A DNA stretch of 25,809 nt from CAZBBC01 sp964489835 (GTDB lineage: Bacteria; Calditrichota; Calditrichia; JAJRVZ01): NCBI GenBank assembly GCA_964489835.1, contig CAZBBC010000053.1, positions 1 through 25,809 on the forward strand, read 5' to 3'. This document shows, in pieces, positions 7,992-16,490 of this stretch (the first letter of the stretch is position 1; each line of letters opens with the position of its first letter). The translations under genes were made by a program, and so were the position numbers. The notes beneath the pieces were generated by a model that did not search any database, was not told the origin of the DNA, and worked only from the letters and a program-made list of their open reading frames with translations.

Positions 7992-9992
7992 ATGATACAG
8001 CTCAAAGAGATATCTTATCAAATAGCCGGAAAAACACTCTTAAAAAATATTAACTGGACAATAAATCCCAAAAAACGTGTGGCGCTGATCGGTCCAAATG
8101 GCGCGGGGAAAACAACATTATTACGTTTGATCAATCAGGAATTACCCCTCCAGGAAGGTGAAATTCAAAAACCGAAAAATTTTAGTATTGGCTATTTACC
8201 ACAGGAAGAAATTTCTTTTGGGCGGGAATCAGTTTTAGCGGAAACGCTGCAGGCAGACAGGAATTTACAAAATCTGGAAAAAAAGATGGCAATCCTTCAT
8301 GAGAAATTGGATGATAATTCTCTGTCTGCCCATAATCAGATGTTGTTGACCAATCAATTAGGATTACTGCAAGGACAGTTTTCTATTCAAGGTGGTTATG
8401 AATTTGAAGCAAGGGCAAAAAAGATTCTGATGGGATTAGGATTTCGTGAATCGGATTTTTCAGATCCTATTAGTAGAAAAAGTGGTGGATGGCGCATGCG
8501 TGTTTATCTGGCCCGTCTTCTTCTACAGGATCCGGATCTATTGTTATTGGATGAGCCGACGAATCATCTGGATATTGATTCGCTGGAATGGCTTGAAAAT
8601 TTTCTGACGGATTTCCGGGGAAGTATGATTATTGTTTCCCATGATCGCTTTTTTATTGACCGATTGGCGAACGAAATCGCTGAGATAGAGAATAAAATAC
8701 TGATCCACTATCCCGGCAAGTATGCCTATTATGAGGATCAAAAAGTGTTACACCTGGAACAATTGATACAAAAGGCAGAGCGTATAAAAACAGAAAAAGA
8801 GCGTTTAATCCAATTTATCAACCGTTTTCGCTATAAAGCATCTAAGGCGGTCCAGGTACAGGATCGGGTCAAGCGTTTGGAGAAACTGGAATCGGTTGAA
8901 ATTCCCAAAGCACCTCCCCGGATCTCTTTTCAGATCGTTTGTGCCCAAAAGAGCTATAAAGATGTCTGCCAACTAAAAGAAGTGACTTTTCGATATACGG
9001 ATGCCTGGGTGTTCCAAAATGTAAATTTGAATCTCTATAGAGGTGAAAAAGCGGCACTGGTGGGGGCGAATGGAGAAGGTAAAACGACTCTGACAAGATT
9101 AATCACCAGACAGTTGATACCCCAAAAAGGACATGTCCTGGTAGGGGAGCGGGCAGTTATTGGATACTATGCCCAGCATCAAATCGATAATCTGAATCCT
9201 GAGAAGACTGTTCATATGGAGGTTGAAGAGGCCGCAGCAGAGATCTATCGCATACATATAAGAGATATCCTTGGTGTTTTTAAATTGTCAGGAGAGGATA
9301 TAAATAAAAAAATTGCCGTGTTAAGTGGTGGAGAAAAAGCAAGAGTTTCACTAGCGAAAATGTTATTATCGCCGGCGAATTTTCTGATTATGGATGAACC
9401 GACTAATCATCTTGATATACACTCCAAGGAAGCGTTGGAAAAGGCCCTTCTAAATTACGATGGTACTCTTCTATTGATTTCACATGACCGCTATTTTTTA
9501 GATAAACTGGTCACCATCGTCTTTGAATTGAAAGATGGGCGGCTAAGGCGGTTTGAGGGAAATTACTCTGATTATCTAAAAAAAAGAACCGCTGAAAAGC
9601 AGTTGTCCGACGATAATATAAAGAATTCTAACGGGGATAAACTCCCTGAACGAAGGGATAAAGAAAAAAAGCGGCTTGAAGCGCAAGCCCGTCAGCAGAT
9701 CAGTAAAAAACGAAAAACACTTTCTGAAAATATTGAAAAGATTGAAAAAGAAATCGAATTACTCGAGGAAGAGAAAAAAGATATTGAGCAGCTAATGGCT
9801 GATCCGGAATTTTACAGAAATGAGATGGAAGTTGCTAAAAAAGGGAAGAAATATCAGGAACTTCAAGGGACTCTTCCGCAACTTTATGCCCAATGGGAAA
9901 CAATACACGCAGAACTGGAAGATTTACTTAAATCTATACAAAATTATTATCCTGAAAGGCCAAATAATGAAATCAAAAATAACCCGTCGTGA
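7992..9992 (+). CDS. ABC-F family ATP-binding protein (ribosome-associated type)
   Basis: 666 residues with two ABC ATPase domains and no membrane segments, the ABC-F layout (Uup/YheS/EttA and relatives), whose members act on the ribosome rather than as transporters. Domain 1 has Walker A GPNGAGKTT (34-42), a signature SGGW and Walker B LLLLDEPTNHLD. Domain 2 has GANGEGKTT, LSGGEKARV and FLIMDEPTNHLD. The charged interdomain linker (about 240-310) and a long charged C-terminal coiled coil (about 555-655) are visible. The ATG at 7992 has no obvious ribosome binding site. The last 26 bp overlap the next gene, so the two are probably cotranscribed. The exact ABC-F subgroup cannot be decided by eye. 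No nearby drug target suggests an antibiotic-resistance role. Confidence 0.93.
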   Translation: MIQLKEISYQIAGKTLLKNINWTINPKKRVALIGPNGAGKTTLLRLINQELPLQEGEIQKPKNFSIGYLPQEEISFGRESVLAETLQADRNLQNLEKKMAILHEKLDDNSLSAHNQMLLTNQLGLLQGQFSIQGGYEFEARAKKILMGLGFRESDFSDPISRKSGGWRMRVYLARLLLQDPDLLLLDEPTNHLDIDSLEWLENFLTDFRGSMIIVSHDRFFIDRLANEIAEIENKILIHYPGKYAYYEDQKVLHLEQLIQKAERIKTEKERLIQFINRFRYKASKAVQVQDRVKRLEKLESVEIPKAPPRISFQIVCAQKSYKDVCQLKEVTFRYTDAWVFQNVNLNLYRGEKAALVGANGEGKTTLTRLITRQLIPQKGHVLVGERAVIGYYAQHQIDNLNPEKTVHMEVEEAAAEIYRIHIRDILGVFKLSGEDINKKIAVLSGGEKARVSLAKMLLSPANFLIMDEPTNHLDIHSKEALEKALLNYDGTLLLISHDRYFLDKLVTIVFELKDGRLRRFEGNYSDYLKKRTAEKQLSDDNIKNSNGDKLPERRDKEKKRLEAQARQQISKKRKTLSENIEKIEKEIELLEEEKKDIEQLMADPEFYRNEMEVAKKGKKYQELQGTLPQLYAQWETIHAELEDLLKSIQNYYPERPNNEIKNNPS

Positions 9993-11640
9993 GTTTACCA
10001 AAACGGGTGTTGTCGCAACTTTGGGATTTGCTCTTGGCTGTGAAGTCAAGAATCAATTTGATGTCATTATTAAAAATGGGTTAGTGATAGATGGGTCGGG
10101 ATCTCCGGGCCTTAAGGCAGATCTGGGCATTTTAGGTGATAGGATCGATGTAATCGGTGATCTTGGACAAGCAACAGCGAATCTTCTTATTGATGCCCAT
10201 GGTTTGGTAATATCACCGGGTTTTATTGATATTCATACACATACAGATGAGAAGTTACTGATCGATCCAAGAGGTTTAAGTAAAATATTGCAGGGAGTGA
10301 CCACAGAAGTGTCCGGAAATTGCGGAGACTCACCTTTTCCCCTTACAGATATCGACCAGAAAGAGAAAACAAAAACTTTAAATGAAAAATATGGTATTCA
10401 TTATGAGTGGAAAGACATCAGCGGCTTTCTTCAATTGCTGGAAAGCAGAAAAGTTTCTCTTAATTACGCCACCTTCACCGGCCATGGTTCCTTACGTGGA
10501 TTCATTGTTGGGAAGAATGATGTTGTTCCTACAAACCAGCAGATGGTCGAAATGAAACGACTTCTGGAAGAAACTATGAAAGAAGGAAGTTTTGGACTTT
10601 CAAGTGGTCTTGAATATGCCCCCGGTAGTTATGCGAAAACAGAGGAACTGATCGGATTAAGTAAGGTGGTCTCTATGAATAGGGGAATTTATAATACCCA
10701 TATGCGTAATGAGGATGATAAAGTCGAAGAAGCAGTCGATGAGGCTCTGCGAATCTGCAGGGAAGCAAATGTTTCTTTAGAAATTGCCCATTTGAAAGCC
10801 TGTAATCAATCGAACTGGCATAAAGTGGAGCATATACTGGAAATGATTCACCAGGCAGATCATAGTGGATTACCGGTTAAAGCCGACCGGTATCCTTATG
10901 TGGCCTACGGCACAGGACTTAGCACATTTTTACCACTCTGGGCACGCCAGGGCAGTACAGATGAAATTCTTGCCAGACTTATTGATATCAGACAAATTCC
11001 TGAAATAAAAAAATATGCAGAGAGTCGGGGTCGGCGCATTGGCGGTTGGGAAAGGGTCATGATCAGTACTTGTTACAATGATAAAAATAAGATATGGGAA
11101 GGAAAAACCATCCGTGAATGTGCACATCTGACGGGTCAGTCAGAATTTGATTTTATCTGTGAATTGCTAAGAGATGAACGATTAGCGACTGGAATCGTGG
11201 GTTTCGCAATGGATGAAGACAATTTAAAGAAGATTCTTTCTTCTCCCCTGGTCATGATCGGTTCCGACGGCAGTGCGGTCGCGCCGGACGGTAAGCTGGG
11301 AACCGGAAAGCCCCATCCCCGGTATTATGGAACATTCCCCAGGGTATTAGGGAAATATTTTCGCCAGGAGCGATGTTTCGATTTGCCCACAGCGATAAAA
11401 AAAATGACTTACATGCCAGCGGAAAAGCTAGGTTTAAAGGGACGGGGGCAGATTAAAAAAGGATATTTTGCGGACCTAACGGTTTTTAATCCGGAGACTG
11501 TGATCGATAAAGCAACATTCACGGACCCGCATCAGCCGGCACAGGGTATTATGTATGTCTTCGTTAATGGTAAATTGACGGTTGATGACGGTAGACACAC
11601 GGGCAGGTACGCCGGTAAAATATTAAGACACCAGGCCTGA
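9967..11640 (+). CDS. N-acyl-D-amino-acid deacylase (D-aminoacylase-like amidohydrolase), Tat/lipoprotein-type export
   Basis: 557-residue amidohydrolase that should release D-amino acids from N-acylated forms, probably outside the cytoplasm. All ligands known for the D-aminoacylase family are present with matching spacing: H90 and H92 in GFIDIHTHTD, C119 in SGNCGD, H245 in THMRNE, H275 in IAHLKAC and D434 in GSDGSA. The N terminus ITRREFTKTG has a twin-arginine pattern, followed by a hydrophobic stretch and C25 in a lipobox-like ALGC. I chose the ATG at 9967: it has AAAGG at 9955-9959 and gives a sensible signal, whereas an earlier in-frame start inside the ABC-F gene would bury it. The stop overlaps the start of the next gene (TGATG). 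A role in using D-amino-acid material, for example from cell wall, is inference. Confidence 0.88.
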   Translation: MKSKITRREFTKTGVVATLGFALGCEVKNQFDVIIKNGLVIDGSGSPGLKADLGILGDRIDVIGDLGQATANLLIDAHGLVISPGFIDIHTHTDEKLLIDPRGLSKILQGVTTEVSGNCGDSPFPLTDIDQKEKTKTLNEKYGIHYEWKDISGFLQLLESRKVSLNYATFTGHGSLRGFIVGKNDVVPTNQQMVEMKRLLEETMKEGSFGLSSGLEYAPGSYAKTEELIGLSKVVSMNRGIYNTHMRNEDDKVEEAVDEALRICREANVSLEIAHLKACNQSNWHKVEHILEMIHQADHSGLPVKADRYPYVAYGTGLSTFLPLWARQGSTDEILARLIDIRQIPEIKKYAESRGRRIGGWERVMISTCYNDKNKIWEGKTIRECAHLTGQSEFDFICELLRDERLATGIVGFAMDEDNLKKILSSPLVMIGSDGSAVAPDGKLGTGKPHPRYYGTFPRVLGKYFRQERCFDLPTAIKKMTYMPAEKLGLKGRGQIKKGYFADLTVFNPETVIDKATFTDPHQPAQGIMYVFVNGKLTVDDGRHTGRYAGKILRHQA

Positions 11641-12485
11641 TGTTTGCTTTACTTCTTACCATATCCTGTTCCACCAGTATCGCTCTCATTCTAAAACAAA
11701 ATGATACACGGAATGGGAACCCTTTACTGCTGCTTACCGCTAATTATTTTATCGCGGCTATCATCAGCTTTATCTTTCTATGTATAAATCCGCATCGTTC
11801 ATTTTCAATGGAGACTTTGCTGTTCGGGGCCTTTCTGGCTATTCTTTTTGTTGTTTCATTTTTTGCATTTGCCAAAGCTGTTCGAATCGCAGGCACCGCC
11901 CTGGCTACCGTCAGTTCACGTCTATCAGTTATTGTGCCGCTTTTACTCTCTATTTTAATTTTTAAGGAAAAACCATCGTCATTTCAAACCATAGGAATTG
12001 TGTGTGCTTTTATAACGATAGGTTTATTCTATCAATCGATCCGCCATTCTGACTCTAAAAAAATACGCCTGCTGGATTATATTTATCTCCTGGTTGTTTT
12101 ACTTGGAATCGGGGTAAATGATTTCGGTATGAAAATATTTCAACAGTGGCGCCCTTCTATAGAGAAACCTTATTTTATATTTATTATATTTCTATGTTCT
12201 TTTATATATACTTTTATTATTGTGGTTATTCAGGGCATCCGGTTTGAAAAAACGGTTCTGGTGCGGGGAGCAATCCTTGGTATTCCTAATATGTTGAGTA
12301 CGTTTTTTTTATTACTGGCTTTAGGGCAGTTACCGGCTATTGTTGTTTATCCTATAGTGAATATAGGAATTATTTTACTAACGACACTCGGTGCGGCAAT
12401 ATTGTGGAAAGAAAAGATGAATAGATCCGGACTCTGTGCTTTGCAGTTTGGTATGGCCGCACTCATCTTATTAGGTATATCATAA
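11640..12485 (+). CDS. EamA/DMT-family membrane transporter
   Basis: 281 residues with about ten hydrophobic helices in two similar halves, the layout of drug/metabolite transporter (EamA) permeases. The SSRLSVIVPLLLSILIFKEKP region in the first half and the PIVNIGIILLTTLGAAILWKEK region in the second are the paired, family-typical helix 4-5 segments ending in an acidic/basic turn. The ATG shares one base with the preceding stop (TGATG), implying translational coupling. The next gene follows after 13 nt. Placement between two D-aminoacylase-like enzymes suggests it moves a substrate or product of these enzymes, but the sequence does not show which or in which direction. Confidence 0.8.
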   Translation: MFALLLTISCSTSIALILKQNDTRNGNPLLLLTANYFIAAIISFIFLCINPHRSFSMETLLFGAFLAILFVVSFFAFAKAVRIAGTALATVSSRLSVIVPLLLSILIFKEKPSSFQTIGIVCAFITIGLFYQSIRHSDSKKIRLLDYIYLLVVLLGIGVNDFGMKIFQQWRPSIEKPYFIFIIFLCSFIYTFIIVVIQGIRFEKTVLVRGAILGIPNMLSTFFLLLALGQLPAIVVYPIVNIGIILLTTLGAAILWKEKMNRSGLCALQFGMAALILLGIS

Positions 12486-12498
12486 AGAGGAAAAACTA

Positions 12499-14172
12499 AT
12501 GATCTTAAAGTATGTTTTTATGGGAATTATATTCTTATTTGTCAGCTGTGCTTCAGAGAACTATGACCTGATAGTACGCAATGGAACCATCGTCGATGGC
12601 AGCGGCTCCAAAGGATATAAAGCAGATATTGGCGTTAGCAATGGTAAGATTGTTGCGATAAAAGAGAATATTAATCGATCGGCTAAAGAAGAAATTAATG
12701 CAGGGGGACAGATTGTGTGTCCCGGGTTTATCGATATTCTTTCATGGGCTTCCGGGCCGATATTATATGATGGGGAAGTACGCAGCGTCGTTTGCCAGGG
12801 TATTACCACGGCAATTTTTGGTGAAGGATGGTCGATGGGCCCTGTCAACGATAATGTGCGTAAAGAAATGGCAGGTTTTTGGAAGGAATATAATATTTCA
12901 TATAACTGGAAAACACTAGCAGAGTATCTGAAATATGTTGAACAATCAGGATCTTCCGTGAACATCGCCTCATTTGTTGGGGCAACAACAATAAGGATGT
13001 ATGTCATCGGCTTTGAAGACCGCCAGGCTACGGAAAAAGAAATGCAACAAATGAAAGATCTGGTACGCCGGGAAATGAAATCCGGTGCTCTTGGTTTGGC
13101 ATCAAGCCTGGTGTATACACCAGCCTTTTATGCCAATACCGGCGAATTGATAGAACTATCGAAAGTGGCCGCAGAATACGATGGTATTTATATATCACAT
13201 ATTCGTGGAGAGGGTGAAGATCTTCCGGAAGCGATAGAGGAACTCATAACCATCAGTGAAACGGCTCAAATCCCGGCGGAAATTTATCATTTTAAAGCTG
13301 CCGGAAAGAAAAATTGGCATCTCCTGGACAAGGCGATAACGATGATTAATAATGCCCATCGTCGAGGTCTGGATATTACCGCCGATATCTATCCTTATAC
13401 GGCTGGTGCGACGGGCCTGAGGGCGATGATGCCACCATGGTCGAAAGAGGGTGGTGATGCGGCATTAGTCGAACGCCTTAAAAAGAAACCAATCAGGAAA
13501 CAGATTCGGGAAGAAATATTGACCAGTTCATCCGGATGGGAAAATTTTTATCAGTTGGCCGGTGGCGGTTCGGGAATTTTAGTCAGCTATCTTTCAGAAA
13601 AAAACAAGGAACTGCAAGGCTTGTCCATTGCAGAAATTGCGCGAATAAAGAATAAAGATGAGATTTCAACTATATTTGATTTATTAATCGAAGAGGGTGG
13701 TTTCGGAGGGGGTATTTATTTTTTGATGTCAGAGGATAATGTGAGAAAAAAAATGCAATTACCCTGGGTTTCATTCTGCACGGATGAAGATGCCTACCGG
13801 CCGACGGGATTAATGAGCAAACGCAATCCGCATCCAAGAGCCTATGGTACTTTTCCGAGAATTCTCGGGAAATATGTGCGGGATGAACGGATTTTATTTG
13901 TTCAGGAAGCGATCAGGAAAATGACTTCACTGCCGGCTGCGCGTCTCGGTCTGATCGATCGCGGACTTTTAAAAAAAGGGATGGCTGCAGATATTGTTGT
14001 ATTTGATCCGGATAATGTCATTGACAAAGCGACATATACCGAACCGCATCAGTATCCGGAGGGTATCAATTATGTAATCGTCAATGGGACAATTGTGGTG
14101 AATAATGGAAAACATACCGGGGCCAAACCAGGACGGGCACTTTTTAAAAATGTTTCACGCGGCCCCTCTTAG
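12499..14172 (+). CDS. D-aminoacylase-like amidohydrolase with altered metal site, lipoprotein
   Basis: 557 residues, clearly homologous to the enzyme at 9967-11640 (shared TADIYPYTAG/ADRYPYVAYG, HPRAYGTFPRILGKY, GTIVVNNGKHTG). The N terminus is a short signal with C17 in FVSC, a lipoprotein-type start. The key difference is the metal site. The HxH motif is replaced by L81-S82-W83 (GFIDILSW), and the GNCG cysteine position is G110 next to E109 (FGEGWSMGP). H234 (ISHIRGEG), H264 (IYHFKAAG) and D429 (CTDEDA) remain. I recall relatives with a GEG motif and no HxH, so this may be a distinct subfamily using Glu as a ligand with one metal ion. A non-catalytic protein is the alternative. AGAGG at 12486-12490 supports the start. 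The stop overlaps that of the convergent gene. Confidence 0.82.
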   Translation: MILKYVFMGIIFLFVSCASENYDLIVRNGTIVDGSGSKGYKADIGVSNGKIVAIKENINRSAKEEINAGGQIVCPGFIDILSWASGPILYDGEVRSVVCQGITTAIFGEGWSMGPVNDNVRKEMAGFWKEYNISYNWKTLAEYLKYVEQSGSSVNIASFVGATTIRMYVIGFEDRQATEKEMQQMKDLVRREMKSGALGLASSLVYTPAFYANTGELIELSKVAAEYDGIYISHIRGEGEDLPEAIEELITISETAQIPAEIYHFKAAGKKNWHLLDKAITMINNAHRRGLDITADIYPYTAGATGLRAMMPPWSKEGGDAALVERLKKKPIRKQIREEILTSSSGWENFYQLAGGGSGILVSYLSEKNKELQGLSIAEIARIKNKDEISTIFDLLIEEGGFGGGIYFLMSEDNVRKKMQLPWVSFCTDEDAYRPTGLMSKRNPHPRAYGTFPRILGKYVRDERILFVQEAIRKMTSLPAARLGLIDRGLLKKGMAADIVVFDPDNVIDKATYTEPHQYPEGINYVIVNGTIVVNNGKHTGAKPGRALFKNVSRGPS

Positions 14173-15587
14173 CGTCCTTTGTGTTTAAATTTTTTCTTAA
14201 AGAAGTAACAGGCGAGGTAGAATAAGAGACTAGTTACCAAACCCGGGAAAAAAGGTTCAAGATTAAACAGATAAACAGGCTTTCCTGCATCCAGATGCCA
14301 TTGACCCCATAACAATAATGATAATGAAACAACAAAGCTCAGGATCATTATTACTAATGTTAGTTTTGCTGTAAGTTTAAATTTTGGGAAATAAGCGGTG
14401 ACAAGGGGCAGGAACATCGGTGGGATAAAGATACTCCCTATAACATACCAGAGTTTTATTACTGATGGGAACAAAATACAAAGAACAATTGATATGATTG
14501 CCGTAAATAGAAGACCTAATCGTGTGTAATAACTGATGTGTATTTTAGAACCTTTTTTTATTCGCCAGGTGAGATCACGCCCAAATGTAATAGCTGATAA
14601 TAAAGTGAAGCTGTCAATTGTTGACATGATGACCGCCAGTAAGCCGGTCAGAAATAAACCCTTTATAAATGGAGGGAGTAAATGATCAGCAAGCAGAGGA
14701 TAGGACAACATCGGATTTATTCCTTTTAAAACGACGACGGCATATAATCCTGTTGTTATCGTGAGGAAATCGAAAACAAACCAGAATATAATTGAAACCA
14801 GAATCCCTTTTCTGGCAATTTTTAAAGTTTTAGCTGCGGCACATCTCTGGTGAAAACCAGGATCAATGAATGTCCAGCTGGCCAGGAAAAACCAGACAAT
14901 GATATATTGTAAGGAATTACCCCCATGCCACAAAAGGTGACTTTCCGGTAAGTTCTCTACCAGAAAAAAATATCCTCCGTAGGTATAAACAAGGTAAGAG
15001 AGGATCAATAAAAAGCCGCCATAAATTAGGACAAATTGCAATTTATCGGTCTGAACCACTGAACGAAATCCACCGAAAAAGACATAGATCGTGGATACAA
15101 TTGTACCGATTATCAGGGAGACAAGAAGAGACCAGCCAAACATGATATTCAATAAAAAGGCTACCATCAAAATATAAGGTGCCGGTGAAGTCATAAATAA
15201 AATAAAAATACTTGCTATAATTCCGACGGATTTATCATACCCTGAGTAAAAAATATCGGCAATGGTATACTGCCCGGCCGCTCTGACCTTGCCGGCCAAT
15301 AGAAGAGCAAACAATGCGGCAAAGATATAATAAGGGAGGCCAAAGACTACCCAGGTGGCGATACCATAGCTATAGGAAAATTCTCCGATTCCAAGAATAC
15401 CGCCATACCAGGTAGTAACTAATGTGGCAACAAATCCGGGTAAGCTCAACGATCGATTTGCCAGTAAAAAATCGGTTTCATCATCTATATTGGTATGTCG
15501 GTGAGCACGATATCCTACATATAAGATTAGAAGTAGATATACGACAAGTGAAAGATAATCCCAGTAACTAAGGTGCATTGAATTCAT
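14169..15587 (-). CDS. Sodium:solute symporter family transporter, candidate thiamine transporter
   Basis: 472 residues with about 12-13 hydrophobic helices. SSS-family marks are GGFRSVVQTDKLQ (a sugar/pantothenate-symporter-like GG..SV..TD..Q motif) and DPGFHQRCAAAKT, which corresponds to the D...QR..AAK motif after helix 6. The start overlaps the end of thiamine pyrophosphokinase by 20 nt (ATG at 15587) or 11 nt (ATG at 15578). Neither has a clear ribosome binding site, so translation is probably coupled. Co-location with the kinase and a TPP-riboswitch-controlled receptor makes thiamine or a precursor the likely substrate. I recall SSS proteins having been proposed as thiamine transporters from genome context; this is not shown by the residues themselves. 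The 3' end overlaps the convergent gene by 4 nt. Confidence 0.88.
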   Translation of the reverse strand: MNSMHLSYWDYLSLVVYLLLILYVGYRAHRHTNIDDETDFLLANRSLSLPGFVATLVTTWYGGILGIGEFSYSYGIATWVVFGLPYYIFAALFALLLAGKVRAAGQYTIADIFYSGYDKSVGIIASIFILFMTSPAPYILMVAFLLNIMFGWSLLVSLIIGTIVSTIYVFFGGFRSVVQTDKLQFVLIYGGFLLILSYLVYTYGGYFFLVENLPESHLLWHGGNSLQYIIVWFFLASWTFIDPGFHQRCAAAKTLKIARKGILVSIIFWFVFDFLTITTGLYAVVVLKGINPMLSYPLLADHLLPPFIKGLFLTGLLAVIMSTIDSFTLLSAITFGRDLTWRIKKGSKIHISYYTRLGLLFTAIISIVLCILFPSVIKLWYVIGSIFIPPMFLPLVTAYFPKFKLTAKLTLVIMILSFVVSLSLLLWGQWHLDAGKPVYLFNLEPFFPGLVTSLLFYLACYFFKKKFKHKGR

Positions 15588-16215
15588 TGGTGATATATAA
15601 ATAAAGAAAGCCTTTTTTTATTGAAATCTGCGCATCAGCAGATGTGATTACATTACTTAAACCATTAAAACCAGAAGGAAAGTCCCTGTTCTGTAAAGGA
15701 TATCTAAATCCGCTCAGTGACAATCCGTAAACCGGTAATAAACCGAATAATGATATTGTTTGTCCGACAGAAAGTTTTAATTGACAATTGTTAGTAATTA
15801 TTGATAATTGACCATAATCATCATAAAACTCAAGTGGCACATTTTTGAATTCATTTTGGAGTAATAAAAGATTGGCCAGGGAATGATCCAACCGCTTCCC
15901 AAAAGCAGCCGTTATAAGAATTAACTGTGGTTTGAGAGTCTTTGCAAACCCGATGGCTTTATTCAAATCATGATTTTCCTGGTCTATAAGTTGTATAACC
16001 TCAGCATCCTTAAAAATAGAAAACAGGCGTGTCTCGATAGAATCAAGATCTCCGATAATGAAATGCGGATAAATATTATTTCGGTAGCAGATATTACTGC
16101 CACCGTCCGAAGCAATTATTACATCCGATTTCTCTACCAGTTTTTTTAATAGGATATCCCTTGGCGGATCACCGTTAGCAATAATCAGGATTGTCTTATT
16201 TTTTTCGATTTTCAT
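15568..16215 (-). CDS. thiN: Thiamine pyrophosphokinase
   Basis: 215 residues. The enzyme converts thiamine plus ATP to thiamine pyrophosphate in the cytoplasm. Family motifs in order: ASDGGSN (substrate/nucleotide region), PHFIIGDLDSI with the metal-binding DLDS, DQENHDLNKAI (usual form DQ..TD..KA), TAAFGKRLDHSLANL (usual form GA.GGR.DH...N), and a C-terminal beta-rich half (residues about 140-215) ending in ISIKKGFLYLYI, where thiamine binding normally occurs. The length fits the family. The ATG at 16213-16215 has no strong ribosome binding site. It follows the TonB receptor after 275 bp and overlaps the symporter. Salvage kinase plus uptake genes and no biosynthetic thi genes in the window suggest use of external thiamine. 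Confidence 0.9.
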   Translation of the reverse strand: MKIEKNKTILIIANGDPPRDILLKKLVEKSDVIIASDGGSNICYRNNIYPHFIIGDLDSIETRLFSIFKDAEVIQLIDQENHDLNKAIGFAKTLKPQLILITAAFGKRLDHSLANLLLLQNEFKNVPLEFYDDYGQLSIITNNCQLKLSVGQTISLFGLLPVYGLSLSGFRYPLQNRDFPSGFNGLSNVITSADAQISIKKGFLYLYITNEFNAP

Positions 16216-16490
16216 TAATCTATGTTAAGCATCATTAGTGTCTGGTTTAAAAAAAATGCTTCAATTAAGGATTAAAAAAACTCATCCCCAAACCCCTTCT
16301 CTTGAAAAGAGAAGGGGCTCCCTAAAGTCCCTCTCTTTCCAAGAGAGGGACTTTAGGGTGAATTCTTTAAATCAAGTTTCTATGTCTATTTAATCTCTAA
16401 ACCATTTGATATTCCGGCGATAATTGCTAATGATAAAAGTTTTAGCCGGACACTCATGGTTTAAAATAATTAACCACAAACTCAGTCGGT
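16216..16490. other. Spacer between receptor and thiamine kinase genes, with hairpins
   Basis: 275 bp without a gene. It contains the double perfect palindrome at 16293-16358 described separately. On the minus strand the hairpins are followed about 12 nt later by a run of seven T (16273-16280), too far for a textbook terminator. The kinase could be transcribed by readthrough from the riboswitch promoter or from its own promoter here; I see no clear one. Confidence 0.5.
16293..16358. repeat. Double perfect hairpin (REP/MITE-like palindromes)
   Basis: Two adjacent stems. The first pairs 16293-16303 (CCCCTTCTCTT) with 16307-16317, 11 bp and a 3-nt loop. The second pairs 16320-16337 (CCCTAAAGTCCCTCTCTT) with 16341-16358, 18 bp and a 3-nt loop, without a mismatch. 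Only two bases separate them and they share a CTTCTCTT/CCTCTCTT theme. The preceding CTCATCCCCAAACCCC resembles palindromic intergenic elements I have seen in other bacteria. Confidence 0.9.

Noticed and set aside
9820..9966. Longer N terminus for the first deacylase, starting inside the ABC-F gene
   Set aside because: It would bury the twin-arginine/lipoprotein-like signal. The ATG at 9967 has a good ribosome binding site.
7992..9992. Antibiotic-resistance ABC-F protein
   Set aside because: Sequence shows only general ABC-F features and the context is metabolic, so no resistance claim is made.
12561..13007. 148-codon open frame on the minus strand inside the second deacylase
   Set aside because: Antisense shadow of a clearly conserved gene, without family similarity or ribosome binding site.
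16273..16317. Classical intrinsic terminator after the TonB receptor gene
   Set aside because: The hairpin is strong but the T run lies about 12 nt beyond the stem, so a standard terminator is not supported.
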